64,000 nucleotides of DNA from Nitrobacter sp963807355 (GCA_963807355.1 CAWEBX010000012.1:1-64000); one strand, 5' to 3'. Counted from the stretch's first letter, positions 21,088-29,448 are shown. The notes: generated by a model not told the origin, from the sequence alone. Made by a program: numbers and translations.

Positions 21088-21938
21088 ACGTCGCCGGGCT
21101 TAGCAGGGGGCATTCGCGTTCGGTACAAGGGAAACCAATAGGGGACCCGTTTCTGATAGGCCTGAAACTGTTCGCCAAAACGACGGGAAAAACGACGCTC
21201 CTTCAAGAGTGGCCCGGTCACGCAATAAAGTGTCAGGACGACCGCCACTTCGAGCTGGTCTGGGGTCCACACTGGCACCGTCCAGAGTGTCATCGCAAAG
21301 GCGACGTAGATCGGTTGCCGGCAGAAGCGGAAAAGACCACGTTGGGGCATTGGCGCGTAGCATGGCGGGACCTTCCGGTAGACGGCCCACCAGCCCAGAA
21401 GGCCTATTTGCTGCGCGAAGCCCGCGTCACGAATTGCTTTGAGAAGCAAGAGCCAACTCACCAGATAAAGAGTGCAGAGAGTTGCCAATGCAAAGCCTTG
21501 GGCTTGCCACCAAATGATCCCGCTCGGAGACCAGCCGAGAAAGAGCAAGGCTACCTGTATGGAGGCAATGATGGCGTAAGTTGTCGTTGTAAGGTCTCGG
21601 CCAATCGGCCTGGGTGCTGCGCGCGCCAGCAGCTTGGCGCCCCGTCGCCCCAGCAGAGCTGAGTGCACAAGCGGAAACTGAAGAAGCAGGGCAAGGTTTG
21701 CGGCGACGCTCCATGGCGTGTCAAGACGGCCCAGGGATCGGCTCATGCCGAAGAACATCATCACGATCATAGCGCCAACGCCGACGATGAACGACGCATG
21801 GCATACGACGCCATAGGCTATCGCAACACCGAAGGAACGCCAGACCGGACCAGAGTCTGTCGCATCAGGACGGATCACTCGCATCGGCACCATTGATGTT
21901 TGAGAGAAACACAGCGGCGACCATAACGATGCTGACAC
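21084..21938 (-). CDS. isoprenylcysteine-methyltransferase-like integral membrane protein (284 aa)
   Basis: The protein has about six predicted membrane helices. Its C-terminal part carries the ICMT / phospholipid methyltransferase pattern: a CRQPIYV motif, GPLLKERRFSRRFGEQF, then YQKRVPYWFP. Such enzymes use SAM to methylate small lipophilic or membrane substrates; true prenylcysteine substrates are not expected in bacteria. It overlaps the downstream UbiG-like gene by 4 bp. A start at 21893 (MVPMRV) is also possible. The pairing of a membrane and a soluble methyltransferase is noteworthy. Confidence 0.75.
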   Translation of the reverse strand: MSASLWSPLCFSQTSMVPMRVIRPDATDSGPVWRSFGVAIAYGVVCHASFIVGVGAMIVMMFFGMSRSLGRLDTPWSVAANLALLLQFPLVHSALLGRRGAKLLARAAPRPIGRDLTTTTYAIIASIQVALLFLGWSPSGIIWWQAQGFALATLCTLYLVSWLLLLKAIRDAGFAQQIGLLGWWAVYRKVPPCYAPMPQRGLFRFCRQPIYVAFAMTLWTVPVWTPDQLEVAVVLTLYCVTGPLLKERRFSRRFGEQFQAYQKRVPYWFPLYRTRMPPAKPGDV

Positions 21939-22078
21939 CTGAATATGTCACTGCCGTGGATGTGTCCGGCGCCAGGCGACCGCTCATCATCGGCGGCAAG
22001 TCAATCGGCTGGTGCGTGGCAAGCAAGTCGCCGACGAGCTTTTCGCCTCCGGTAAGATCTTTTAAAAGCTAAGTCCTA

Positions 22079-23248
22079 TTAATTCATGAGCGGAAAAGTC
22101 AACGTGGTTGTCGTGCCCGAATTGCCGCTCTCTTGAGTGATGGCGCCTCCGATTTGTCTGGCTAGAGACGTTATCAGTCTAAGACCGGACCCATGTTCGT
22201 TGGATTGTTGGATGCCCCGCCCATTATCGGAAACGGTCAAACGGGCCTCACCGTAGCCTACCCCTCCAACTAAGCGCACCTTGATACTGCCGCCATCCGG
22301 ACCGAAAGCATGCTTTATACTGTTCATCGCCACCTCATTCAAAATGAGGCCGACTCGCAGTGCCCGGTCGATACTTAATTCCAGCTCATCGGATTCGACC
22401 TTGAGTTCGATTTCCTCCACTTGCTGGCGGATCGCGCTGCAAAGCGCGTGAATATAATCGGAAAGCCTGACCGTTTGGCCTTCCTGTCCGGGCGCTAACT
22501 GATCGTGCGCAAGCGAGATGGCGTTGATAAGGCTCGCGACATGATCTAACGCGCGATGAACCTCCGCTCCTTGATGCCGACGCTTCTGAAGGGAAATGGA
22601 TGACAGGACCAGTTGAAAATTGTTCTTCACACGATGCTGCATTTCGCGCAGTAAGACTTCTCTCTTTTGAGCCTCAGCAGCGGCGGCTGCAAAGCGAGCT
22701 TCGTGGTCCTGCCCTGCATGTGGGTGAATCACAGCTCCAAGGAGCGCAGCGGCGGCGGTTAAAAAGTCTACAGTGTCTTCTGTGAAATCTCGCGATCTAG
22801 TGCTGTCCACCTCCAGCACTCCCCAGGCTGCTCCATCTATTAGGATAGGCACGTTCAATAATGAAAGGATGCGGTGGTCTTTCAACACATCCGAATAAAC
22901 ATATTCGCCTTGCTCCGGGAGATTATGGACACTCACCGGTTCCGCTGTTTTAAAGGCGCGTCCAGGGGGTGAACGCAGGTCAGCGGATAAGGTAGCGCTA
23001 CCGACTACCCCTTCCTTCCAACCGACCCCTGCCACGATAAGAAGATCGGACGTGCGCGGGCGGTATTGGAGCACTTTGACGTGGTGTATTTCCACGGCGC
23101 GCGCGATTTGTACAACGACCTGGCTTAGGAGGCGGCTCAAATCGGCTTGCTCACCAACAAGTCGTCCGATGTCGACTAAGATGCGGATATAGCGACGGAG
23201 TTCCTGCCGCAGGTTATCGTCGTTCTGTGAGGTGCCCAGTTCCTCCAT
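22079..23248 (-). CDS. GAF-domain sensor histidine kinase, HisKA_2 type (389 aa)
   Basis: A soluble sensor kinase. Residues about 40-180 form a GAF domain, 200-280 a HisKA_2 dimerisation region with the phospho-acceptor His205 (MQHRVKNN), and 290-389 the ATPase domain with N-box Asn304, DNGRGI (341-346) and GSGLRLI. HisKA_2 kinases of alphaproteobacteria often feed the general stress response (PhyR/NepR) or light and redox signalling. No response regulator or sigma factor lies next to it, so it is an orphan here. The frame is intact. Confidence 0.88.
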   Translation of the reverse strand: MEELGTSQNDDNLRQELRRYIRILVDIGRLVGEQADLSRLLSQVVVQIARAVEIHHVKVLQYRPRTSDLLIVAGVGWKEGVVGSATLSADLRSPPGRAFKTAEPVSVHNLPEQGEYVYSDVLKDHRILSLLNVPILIDGAAWGVLEVDSTRSRDFTEDTVDFLTAAAALLGAVIHPHAGQDHEARFAAAAAEAQKREVLLREMQHRVKNNFQLVLSSISLQKRRHQGAEVHRALDHVASLINAISLAHDQLAPGQEGQTVRLSDYIHALCSAIRQQVEEIELKVESDELELSIDRALRVGLILNEVAMNSIKHAFGPDGGSIKVRLVGGVGYGEARLTVSDNGRGIQQSNEHGSGLRLITSLARQIGGAITQESGNSGTTTTLTFPLMN

Positions 23249-23730
23249 GTCTGATTAACCCAGTGCTTTCCGAAAAGTGCCAAATTGTCGGCTTGCTCGT
23301 CCGGGAAACTGGGACCGGTGCGCTGTCGGGGACTGGTGCCAACTCCTCATAGCGCGCTTCGACGTCTAAGACTGAAGGACGCGGGGCCCGATCAGCCACG
23401 AGTTCGAACGAACCGATACCTAACCCGCATCCCCTTTGCGGTAAGCGAGCCTGCTAGTGGGCTGATCAGCCAACATTGCTGGACAAGGCGGAGCTGAAAA
23501 AGCCTGGGCGCAAGGTGAGGTCCGCAACGCCATCCTTGAAGGCTCTTCGTGTGGGGACATTCATAGTCCGTAATTCCAGCTGGTCCTCGGTGCGTAATTA
23601 GACAAACGCTTCCACAGCCGAGCAGAACATTTCACGCAAGCGGCGCAGGAGGAACGCATGCTCACGACGCTCGTTTGAGTTGAAGTGCCGACTGCCAAGG
23701 AATTGGCCGGATTGTCTAATCGGAGCCGAC
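23249..23730. other. intergenic region, nothing recognised
   Basis: This stretch of about 480 bases lies between the divergent kinase and DUF4336 genes. No frame on either strand resembles a known protein and I see no RNA gene. An inverted gatcagcc/ggctgatc pair near 23390 and 23460 is the only symmetry noticed. Promoters for both neighbours are expected here. Confidence 0.4.
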
Positions 23731-24309
23731 ATGCCAGCATCTAGAACGGTCTATCATCCTCTCGATGTCCTGAAGCCGGTTGCACCCGATATCTGGATCG
23801 TCGACAGCGGCCCCCTCCACGCACTGGGACTCGCAATTCCCGTTCGGATGACAGTGGTTCGCTTGAAGAGTGGTGACCTCTGGCTGCATTCACCTACGCG
23901 CTATGACGAAGCGCTCGGCTCGGAGCTCCACCGGATCGGCACGATCCGACATCTCGTCGCGCCAAACGTAGCGCATTGGTCCTTCCTGAAGGATTGGCAG
24001 GCACGCTGTCCCAGTGTTGTGACCTGGGCGGCCCCAGGCCTGCGGCAACGCTCGCAGGTGAAGAAATCCGGGGTCGCTCTCGATCATGATCTGGGACTCT
24101 CTGCTCCGAACGCCTGGGCGAGTGACATCGACCAGGTAATTGTGCCCGGCGGGCTAGGGGTGAATGAGGTGGCCTTCATCCATCGCTCAACGTCCACACT
24201 CGTGCTTCATCCGGCAAATTCCTTGCCGTTCTCCGAGCCGCGCCGGCGATATGGGACGAAGGCGTGGATCGAGCAATCGCGGCGCAAATCCGAATGCCTT
24301 CGCTGGTGA
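23731..24309 (+). CDS. DUF4336 family protein (192 aa), C-terminus possibly altered
   Basis: The sequence matches the DUF4336 family, distant relatives of metallo-beta-lactamase-fold proteins: N-terminal PLDVLKPVAPDIWIVDSGP, LWLHSPTRYDE in the middle, and the LVAPNVAHWSFLKDW signature. ATG 23731 is the natural start. After about residue 155 the sequence loses family character and becomes arginine/serine-rich, so a frameshift near 24220 may have replaced the last part. The role is unknown. Confidence 0.65.
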   Translation: MPASRTVYHPLDVLKPVAPDIWIVDSGPLHALGLAIPVRMTVVRLKSGDLWLHSPTRYDEALGSELHRIGTIRHLVAPNVAHWSFLKDWQARCPSVVTWAAPGLRQRSQVKKSGVALDHDLGLSAPNAWASDIDQVIVPGGLGVNEVAFIHRSTSTLVLHPANSLPFSEPRRRYGTKAWIEQSRRKSECLRW

Positions 24310-24391
24310 TGTTGACGTTTGAGCCGCGACCATGACCACGCCCTACGCCTCCGCGACGAGCGGCACCAAGGGCCCGCGAGGGAGCATCACC

Positions 24392-24784
24392 ATGAACAGA
24401 CACACCAGGCGCTCTGATCTGCATGCCTTTAAACGTGAGGCGCACCAGGAGCATCTGCTGACGTATCTGATCGACGCCACCGACGCAGCCGCGCTCAACC
24501 GTATTCCGCTGTTGTGCCGAGCTGTTGATTACTGGCGTGGCAACATCGAGCAGCGAAGGCCGGTATGTCCGGCATGCAGGGTCAACTACGCCGACGCCGA
24601 TGGTGCGCAGCCGGGTGCGTTTCTGTTCGCGACGATAGCTGTCGCGCCCACCAACGCCGCCGTGACGGTGTTCTGCAATCAATGCTGGCGTGATTTGCCA
24701 CTCGACTTGATCGAGCAATCGGCAGAGCGCGTTTTGCAGAAGTTGGTGCCGGGCGGACGCTTCGAACCACTGGACCCGCCATGA
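24392..24784 (+). CDS. hypothetical protein with zinc-ribbon-like cysteine pairs (130 aa)
   Basis: ATG 24392 gives a 130-residue protein; an upstream ATG at 24332 is possible. Two cysteine pairs, CPAC near residue 59 and CNQC near residue 95, are placed like a zinc ribbon. The N-terminal part is helical. Its stop overlaps the start of the next gene by 4 bp (24781-24784), so the two are coupled. No family recognised. Confidence 0.55.
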   Translation: MNRHTRRSDLHAFKREAHQEHLLTYLIDATDAAALNRIPLLCRAVDYWRGNIEQRRPVCPACRVNYADADGAQPGAFLFATIAVAPTNAAVTVFCNQCWRDLPLDLIEQSAERVLQKLVPGGRFEPLDPP

Positions 24785-25125
24785 AGCCGGATCGGCATCC
24801 GATGGTGCCTGCGGATGCTCGCGGTCGCCGCCCTCCTGCCGATGTGGTTGCCAGAGCCATCCGCGATCACTTGCTTCGCGTGGCTGCGGAAAGGTTTTGC
24901 GCCGGGATGAAGCACCGTCCAGCAGCGGCAGTGTTGCGCGCGAAGCTGATCCAATACCGCGAATGTGCTTGGCGACGTGATCGGGTCGAGGTCCAGTGTC
25001 CTGATCGGCATCGCGGCACCGTCACAGAGCTTCTTTGGACGATGTTAAAAATTCGCGATGCCATCCCCAGCGACCGAACGATCAGGGCGGCATTGGCGCT
25101 CGATCCATTTTCCGTTGCCCACTGA
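24781..25125 (+). CDS. hypothetical protein coupled to the zinc-ribbon gene (114 aa)
   Basis: A basic helical protein with no recognised family. It begins within the stop codon of the preceding gene, so it is translated from the same message. The context is a run of small plus-strand genes with ATGA overlaps (24392 to 25442), which looks like one operon of unknown purpose. Confidence 0.5.
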   Translation: MKPDRHPMVPADARGRRPPADVVARAIRDHLLRVAAERFCAGMKHRPAAAVLRAKLIQYRECAWRRDRVEVQCPDRHRGTVTELLWTMLKIRDAIPSDRTIRAALALDPFSVAH

Positions 25126-25167
25126 TTGTGCTGCACTCGATCATCATCGAGATAGGAGCGATCATCA

Positions 25168-25275
25168 ATGACCGAAGAACAGGCGGGCTGGCAGCAATGG
25201 GCGCTCAAGAACTTAGCGAAGACACGAAACAACGGGGGCTCGCCCCAGACTGCTTTCTCTCCTCATTCGCCATGA
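25168..25275 (+). CDS. very small ORF (35 aa) with good ribosome site
   Basis: An ATG at 25168 is preceded by AGGAG at a good distance. The 35-residue product is polar (MTEEQAGWQQWALKNLAK at its start). Its stop overlaps the ATG of the next small gene (25272-25275). The ribosome site and overlap are the only support; no family is recognised. Confidence 0.4.
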   Translation: MTEEQAGWQQWALKNLAKTRNNGGSPQTAFSPHSP

Positions 25276-25442
25276 ACCGCTCCTCGACGTGGTGGGAGGC
25301 CAGACAGGCCAAGTCCGCAACACGGAGCTGGCAGCGAATTGACTATGATGCGATGGGGTATGCCGCCGCCGCAGAAGACGATGTGGCCGCAAGTTACGAA
25401 CATCCGCAATACATCGTCGCCGCACTGGCCAGCCGATTGTAA
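25272..25442 (+). CDS. small hypothetical protein (56 aa)
   Basis: The start lies in the stop of the preceding 35-residue ORF (ATGA). The 56-residue protein is rich in alanine and aromatic residues (STWWEAR, IDYDAMGYAAA). No family or signal is seen. It is the last member of the overlapping series beginning at 24392. Confidence 0.45.
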   Translation: MNRSSTWWEARQAKSATRSWQRIDYDAMGYAAAAEDDVAASYEHPQYIVAALASRL

Positions 25443-25600
25443 CTAACTTGTGTTGCGAAAGCTCCGAAAACAAGTTTCCCACTCTTGCGGAGCCATCTGA
25501 ACAGCATCGGAAAGGGAGCAGACTGGGAATACGGATACATACGGAAGCTGTACGGCTGCTTCACTCGCTGCGTCTGAGGGTATCAGAGGTAAAAGTGGGG

Positions 25601-25780
25601 CTAGTGCAACGTGTGTTCACCGACGACGATCACCTGGCTTATGTCGGGTGGGGTGCTGTCGTTGCATGCGCATGGTATTCCTTCGCCGCAGGCGCATCCC
25701 AGCTCGTCGTCGTACGGCTTGTCGGGATGGTTCTCGCACACCCATCCGATGCCGCGGCACACAGGGCAGTTCTCGTTCAT
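25601..25780 (-). CDS. small cysteine-rich protein (59 aa)
   Basis: A complete short frame with seven cysteines in a metal-binding pattern: NCPVC, WVC, then GCACGEG and PCACN. It resembles short cysteine-rich proteins I associate with Bradyrhizobium-like genomes, possibly zinc-binding. The start is ATG 25780. Its neighbours are unrelated. The function is unknown. Confidence 0.65.
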   Translation of the reverse strand: MNENCPVCRGIGWVCENHPDKPYDDELGCACGEGIPCACNDSTPPDISQVIVVGEHTLH

Positions 25781-26039
25781 CGTCTGACGTAGTCAGTTCT
25801 TCCGGTGCATGGTGGGTGCACGGCCCCGCGACGCTCTTGGGGGTCAGGAGGCGCAGGGACCGTGCTGGGGCCCCCTAGGGGGAAAGGGCTCCTGGAGCGA
25901 ATATGTAATTCTGATCTATCTTTGGAAGAGCTCTGCGCAAAAATCCCGCAGATATGATGACGCTTCAGTGCATAGCTGGCATGCGGAAAACTCGGTGGAT
26001 TGGCGACTGCCGGCCCTTGGTTCCTACAGTGCGTAGTAA

Positions 26040-26378
26040 TCATCGACCGCCTTGGTTCGCATCGGGTCCGACCAGTTCCAGTCGGAATCTGCTTGAATAC
26101 TTCGGCGCGTTTTCGAGCTGCTCGACAGTAATGCCGGTCCGATACCCTCCGAGCTGGGTATCGTATTTCAGGCTGTCCCAGGGAAGCGGATAATGGTCGC
26201 TGCCCATTCCGAGGAACCCGCCGAAGCTAAGGACGGCGTAGGACACGCACCCGCTGATCTTCTCGATCATGACGCGTTCGATCGACCCGATCTGCTCGTC
26301 GTTGGCGCCGTAGACAGCGGTCCCCTCGACCTTATCGCTGCCGATCAATGTGCCTGTCTCTCTCGCTTCGGTGACCAT
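26040..26378 (-). CDS. PRC-barrel domain protein (112 aa)
   Basis: The whole protein is one PRC-barrel: LIGSDKVEGTAVYGANDEQIGSIERVMIE at residues about 11-40 and the GYRTGITVEQLENAPKY end. Stand-alone PRC-barrel proteins of Rhizobiales are small soluble proteins often induced by stress. A strong AGGAGG site precedes ATG 26378. It leads a set of small minus-strand genes together with the membrane peptides at 26459-26934. Confidence 0.85.
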   Translation of the reverse strand: MVTEARETGTLIGSDKVEGTAVYGANDEQIGSIERVMIEKISGCVSYAVLSFGGFLGMGSDHYPLPWDSLKYDTQLGGYRTGITVEQLENAPKYSSRFRLELVGPDANQGGR

Positions 26379-26458
26379 ACAATCCTCCTATTCAGTTGGG
26401 ATTTGAAAAATGCTGGTAATCCTCAGGCCGCCATGCGAGGCGGCGTGCTCCACAAGAA

Positions 26459-26539
26459 TTAACGGCTGAAAAACAGCCACAGAAGAAGTATCACCGGTAT
26501 CGGCACGCCGATAAGCCAAAGCAATATTCCACGCCCCAT
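26459..26539 (-). CDS. 26-residue single-helix membrane peptide
   Basis: A complete frame, MGRGILLWLIGVPIP followed by a hydrophobic stretch ending LFFSR, forms one transmembrane helix. Peptides of this pattern recur in alphaproteobacterial genomes as short membrane proteins. An AGGAGG-like site (aaggaggaagg) lies just upstream of ATG 26539. The role is unknown; it may be stress-related given its PRC-barrel neighbour. Confidence 0.6.
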   Translation of the reverse strand: MGRGILLWLIGVPIPVILLLWLFFSR

Positions 26540-26559
26540 CGTCGCCTTCCTCCTTAGCG

Positions 26560-26712
26560 TCAGCCGCCGAAATACACGATGTAGACGATTACGAAGCCGG
26601 CCACGACCAAAGCGGTTCCTGCCAGCAGAACGTTGCGTACAGTGGGACCGCGCTCACCGCCCCGCGCTTCCACCGGGGTTTCGACGATGCGCCCTTTTTC
26701 CATCCTCGCCAT
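26560..26712 (-). CDS. 50-residue membrane protein
   Basis: ATG 26712 follows a clear AGGAG site. The protein has a charged N-terminus (about 25 residues) and one membrane helix (about 27-47, NVLLAGTALVVAGFVIVYIV), ending in YFGG. No family is recognised. It lies between two other tiny membrane-protein genes on the same strand. Confidence 0.55.
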   Translation of the reverse strand: MARMEKGRIVETPVEARGGERGPTVRNVLLAGTALVVAGFVIVYIVYFGG

Positions 26713-26769
26713 TATTATCTCCTCGGAAAGTTGTCAGGGTTGAAGCTGGCTTCTCGCTACAGGATCGTA

Positions 26770-26934
26770 TCAGGTGAAGGCGATCAAGACGGCTAGCAGG
26801 ACAGCACCAGCGAGGCCGGCGATGAAAACAGCGCGCTGTAGCTTCGTTTTCAAAACGATCTCGCCGCCGCGAGCCTTCTCGGCCGGGTATTCTTTCGGCG
26901 GCGGCGGCGGTTCTGCGGGTCCTTCACGTACCAT
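26770..26934 (-). CDS. 54-residue proline-rich single-pass membrane protein
   Basis: ATG 26934 starts a protein with a proline run (residues about 9-13), a charged middle and one C-terminal membrane helix (about 35-53). The frame is open further upstream to 27099, but that part lacks protein character. Same strand and spacing as the two preceding small membrane genes. Confidence 0.5.
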   Translation of the reverse strand: MVREGPAEPPPPPKEYPAEKARGGEIVLKTKLQRAVFIAGLAGAVLLAVLIAFT

Positions 26935-27062
26935 CGGGGTATAACGCACCCAGATATTTTTGTTCCTGAGCGGCCGACACCACGACGGGCGATTTTTTTG
27001 CTGCACCGCTAGCGGCCCACGTTGCAAAGTAAAGAAACAGACCATGAGGCGAGCAAGCTTTC

Positions 27063-27263
27063 TTACTTCGGCGGCTGCAGCTCGGGCGAGTTGGCCCACC
27101 TATCGATGTTCGCGGCGGTCTCGGCCTGCCGGATTTTCTTCCTGCAGCTCGGACTGGTCCGCCCGCTGGGCGCAACGTCCGCGTCGGAGCGCGCGCCCGC
27201 GATGAACTCCGAGAGACGCTCCTGAAAGGATTTCGTCTGCTTGAAGCGCCGCCGCTTCTTCAT
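27063..27263 (-). CDS. basic small hypothetical protein (66 aa)
   Basis: Starts MKKRRRFKQTKSFQERL and continues as a helical basic protein ending in a WANSP motif. Small genes with this beginning occur in Bradyrhizobium-type genomes. The middle (about residues 30-45) looks out of register with the family pattern I remember, so a pair of compensating indels is possible. Function unknown. Confidence 0.55.
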   Translation of the reverse strand: MKKRRRFKQTKSFQERLSEFIAGARSDADVAPSGRTSPSCRKKIRQAETAANIDRWANSPELQPPK

Positions 27264-27878
27264 GGCGCGCTCCTATCCTTTAGAAGGCGGGAGCGCAGTC
27301 GGACGGTCTCATCACCGATGAACGCCGAGCCCCCGCGGTGATGAGGGCTAAGGGTTAGCGAGCCTCTTCGTATTCGTTTCGTGCCGCGATGCTAGTGCGG
27401 TTACTGATTTGGTCTTACGACCAGACCTGCGTCTATTAACCCAAAAACAATCTGATTATGAGCCAAACCACGCCGCCCCCGGATGAAACAATTCGATGTT
27501 CATGGGAGGCATCTGTTTTCTCTTAATCGGCGGCCTCATTCATTATCTTCCATGCCTGCCTCAGTGGCGACCTCTTTCGGCACACTAGTACCTCCTCCTT
27601 CTGGTCACTCTGTCCCTCGCCAGCTTTCGCTCCCCACCCACACGGTAAGCGACCCGCGCCGGCGGGGTTTCTATGAGAACATAATGCTGAGAGGAGCGTT
27701 ATCTGAGTGAGGCGTCTTGGGACGCCTCCCGGTGACGGCTCTCGGCACCCAACGTCGACGCCGGAGCCTCATGACCAATGCACATCCAGATTATTCCAGA
27801 GGACTCGCCTTAGCTCAAATCTATGTACGTGGTGGCATCGTTAGCCGCTGCTGTCGGGATGAGGCGATTATCCGCGAA
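27264..27878. other. gene-poor stretch
   Basis: About 600 bases without a convincing gene on either strand. Short open frames here have no ribosome site and no protein-like composition. I see no RNA gene or strong hairpin. Confidence 0.4.
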
Positions 27879-28118
27879 ATGCGTAGGGAATCTTCAGAAT
27901 CCCGTCTGCGCGTTTTCAAAGCCGGGACGATAGAGTTCGGCCGCGCCGGCATTGATTGCACGGTGCGCAATATAATTGACAAGGGCGCCACCCTCGAGGT
28001 CGCCAGCCCGATCGGCATTCCCCCCGAGATCACGCTATACGTGGCGACCAGCCAGCTGCGGCGGCACGGTTACATTGTGTGGCGCAAGGAAAAGAGAATT
28101 GGCGTCGTGTTCGATTGA
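27879..28118 (+). CDS. PilZ domain protein (79 aa)
   Basis: A single small PilZ-like domain: the start RRESSESRLRVFKAGTIEF, CTVRNIIDKGATLEV in the middle, and the end GYIVWRKEKRIGVVFD. PilZ domains bind cyclic di-GMP, but many short Rhizobiales forms lack the RxxxR motif, and none is clear here. ATG 27879 is chosen because upstream in-frame sequence does not resemble the family. Confidence 0.75.
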   Translation: MRRESSESRLRVFKAGTIEFGRAGIDCTVRNIIDKGATLEVASPIGIPPEITLYVATSQLRRHGYIVWRKEKRIGVVFD

Positions 28119-28142
28119 GGCGGCTGCCGCCCGAAGTTTTGC

Positions 28143-28415
28143 ATGAGCGACAGTAAGACCAAAGCAGAACGGCGCGACTTGGAGATGATCCTAACGATCA
28201 CGGAAGAGGCCCTGGGAATAGAAATCCAACGCCGGAGCCGGCTCATGTTGACCAAATCAGAAGAATACAGGGAAAATTCCCGCAATTGCGGTGAGCTCGC
28301 CGATGAGGCGAAGGATTTTCCATCGAAGAACCGCTACAGACGCATGCAGGATGCCTGGCTCGCACTTGCCGAGGAGCAAGACTGGCTGGATGGACAGTTG
28401 CCAACTCATAAATAG
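28143..28415 (+). CDS. hypothetical protein with EEYRENSRNC motif (90 aa)
   Basis: The C-terminal two thirds (LTKSEEYRENSRNCGELADEAKD then YRRMQDAWLALAEEQDWLDG) is a helical motif common in small rhizobial proteins. The N-terminal part (RRDLEMILTITEEALG) is closely matched by the broken ORF at 28784-28948. An internal start at 28245 is possible. An AAAACCCCGCCGGA motif follows the stop. Confidence 0.6.
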   Translation: MSDSKTKAERRDLEMILTITEEALGIEIQRRSRLMLTKSEEYRENSRNCGELADEAKDFPSKNRYRRMQDAWLALAEEQDWLDGQLPTHK

Positions 28416-28483
28416 AAAACCCCGCCGGAGCTGCTGCGCGGACAGCAAGGTCACTGAGGAACCATGTCAGCGAGGATTTTACT

Positions 28484-28759
28484 ATGACTATTAGAGCCGC
28501 TTTGGTGTTTGCCATTCTTTTTGCTTGCCAAGCGGCTCATGCGGACTGTTCATGCGAGTGTATAAATGGCCGCATGCAGCCACTCTGCCCTAATCTCGAT
28601 GTTGCGCCTGTTTGCCCGGAGACTTTTTGCCCGCTCGGGCCACCGTCCATTGCACCATTCGCAGTGCCCAGGATCCCGCCTTTTGGTTCAAGCTTGTGCC
28701 GGCAAGCCAGGGTGTGCGACCCAAGCGGAAACTGTCAGTTGCAGACGGTTTGTAATTAA
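28484..28759 (+). CDS. secreted cysteine-rich small protein (91 aa)
   Basis: A clear signal peptide (residues 1-20, ending AHA) is followed by a 70-residue mature part with ten cysteines (CSCEC, CPNL, CPETFCP, CRQARVC, CQLQTVC) and many prolines, suggesting a disulfide-rich periplasmic or secreted protein. A GAGG site precedes ATG 28484. No family recognised. Confidence 0.65.
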   Translation: MTIRAALVFAILFACQAAHADCSCECINGRMQPLCPNLDVAPVCPETFCPLGPPSIAPFAVPRIPPFGSSLCRQARVCDPSGNCQLQTVCN

Positions 28760-28783
28760 CCCCCGCGGCACAAGGGGATTTTG

Positions 28784-28948
28784 ATGAACGACAACCAGCA
28801 GACCCTAGATCCTATGAAAGTCTTAGCCGATATCCAAGTACTGGTCCGCGTTGCTCTGGAGAGCGCCGACCCTGACGTCATGCGGCGCGACTGAGAGTTG
28901 ATCCTGACAATCACGGAAGAGGCGCTGAAGCGGCAGGATCAGACGTAG
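28784..28948 (+). pseudogene. small hypothetical gene with internal TGA
   Basis: From ATG 28784 the frame runs 36 codons to TGA 28892-28894 and then continues in frame as ELILTITEEALKRQDQT to TAG 28948. The second part matches the start of the gene at 28143 (LEMILTITEEAL), where the TGA position is TTG. The stop therefore looks like a mutation in a paralogue. It may still make a 36-residue product. Confidence 0.5.
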
Positions 28949-29009
28949 CAGGTCGCCAAAGCGTTGAGACGTTGAGGTTATAATCAGCAAACACGCAAAG
29001 GCCACTACG

Positions 29010-29234
29010 ATGAAGACAACTGGTTTTCTCAAATCATTAGCGAAGTGGTCTGCCATTTGTTTGGCCATATACGTGGGCTCTAATATTTTCTCTGGCTTCG
29101 AACTAGAGACGCGGTTCGGATTGCTTCTCGGTGGTTTAGGGTTAGCAATCGCCTATGTGGACGGGGCCCAGAAGGATCGGATTGCCGACCTTGAGTTGAG
29201 GATCAGCCGATTGGGACGAAATATCGGCCGCTAA
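29010..29234 (+). CDS. small membrane protein (74 aa)
   Basis: The protein has two hydrophobic segments (about residues 10-27 and 36-52) followed by a charged helical tail (KDRIADLELRISRLGRNIG) like a short coiled coil. No family is recognised. It lies in the series of small plus-strand genes from 28143 to 29914. Confidence 0.55.
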   Translation: MKTTGFLKSLAKWSAICLAIYVGSNIFSGFELETRFGLLLGGLGLAIAYVDGAQKDRIADLELRISRLGRNIGR

Positions 29235-29247
29235 CCCGCCATGACAC

Positions 29248-29448
29248 ATGGGTCTGATGAAAGACATCCAACACCGTATCGAAAAGCTCCTCTCCGACGC
29301 TGAGGACTGCTCGCTGATCAGCAAGCTCGCTACTAACCCGGCGAAGAGGGAGGCATTTCAAAAGCTGGCCATTGACTATCGCAGAATGGCGCTCGAGCTA
29401 GAGGCGATCATAATAAACGACGCCATCAAAGACGATCATGGGGAATAG
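29248..29448 (+). CDS. small helical hypothetical protein (66 aa)
   Basis: A helical, charged protein with NPAKREAFQKLAIDYRRMA, a pattern like the EEYRENSRNC proteins common in Bradyrhizobium relatives. It starts 13 bp after the preceding stop. An AAAACCCCGCCGGA motif follows its stop, as after the gene at 28143. Confidence 0.55.
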   Translation: MGLMKDIQHRIEKLLSDAEDCSLISKLATNPAKREAFQKLAIDYRRMALELEAIIINDAIKDDHGE

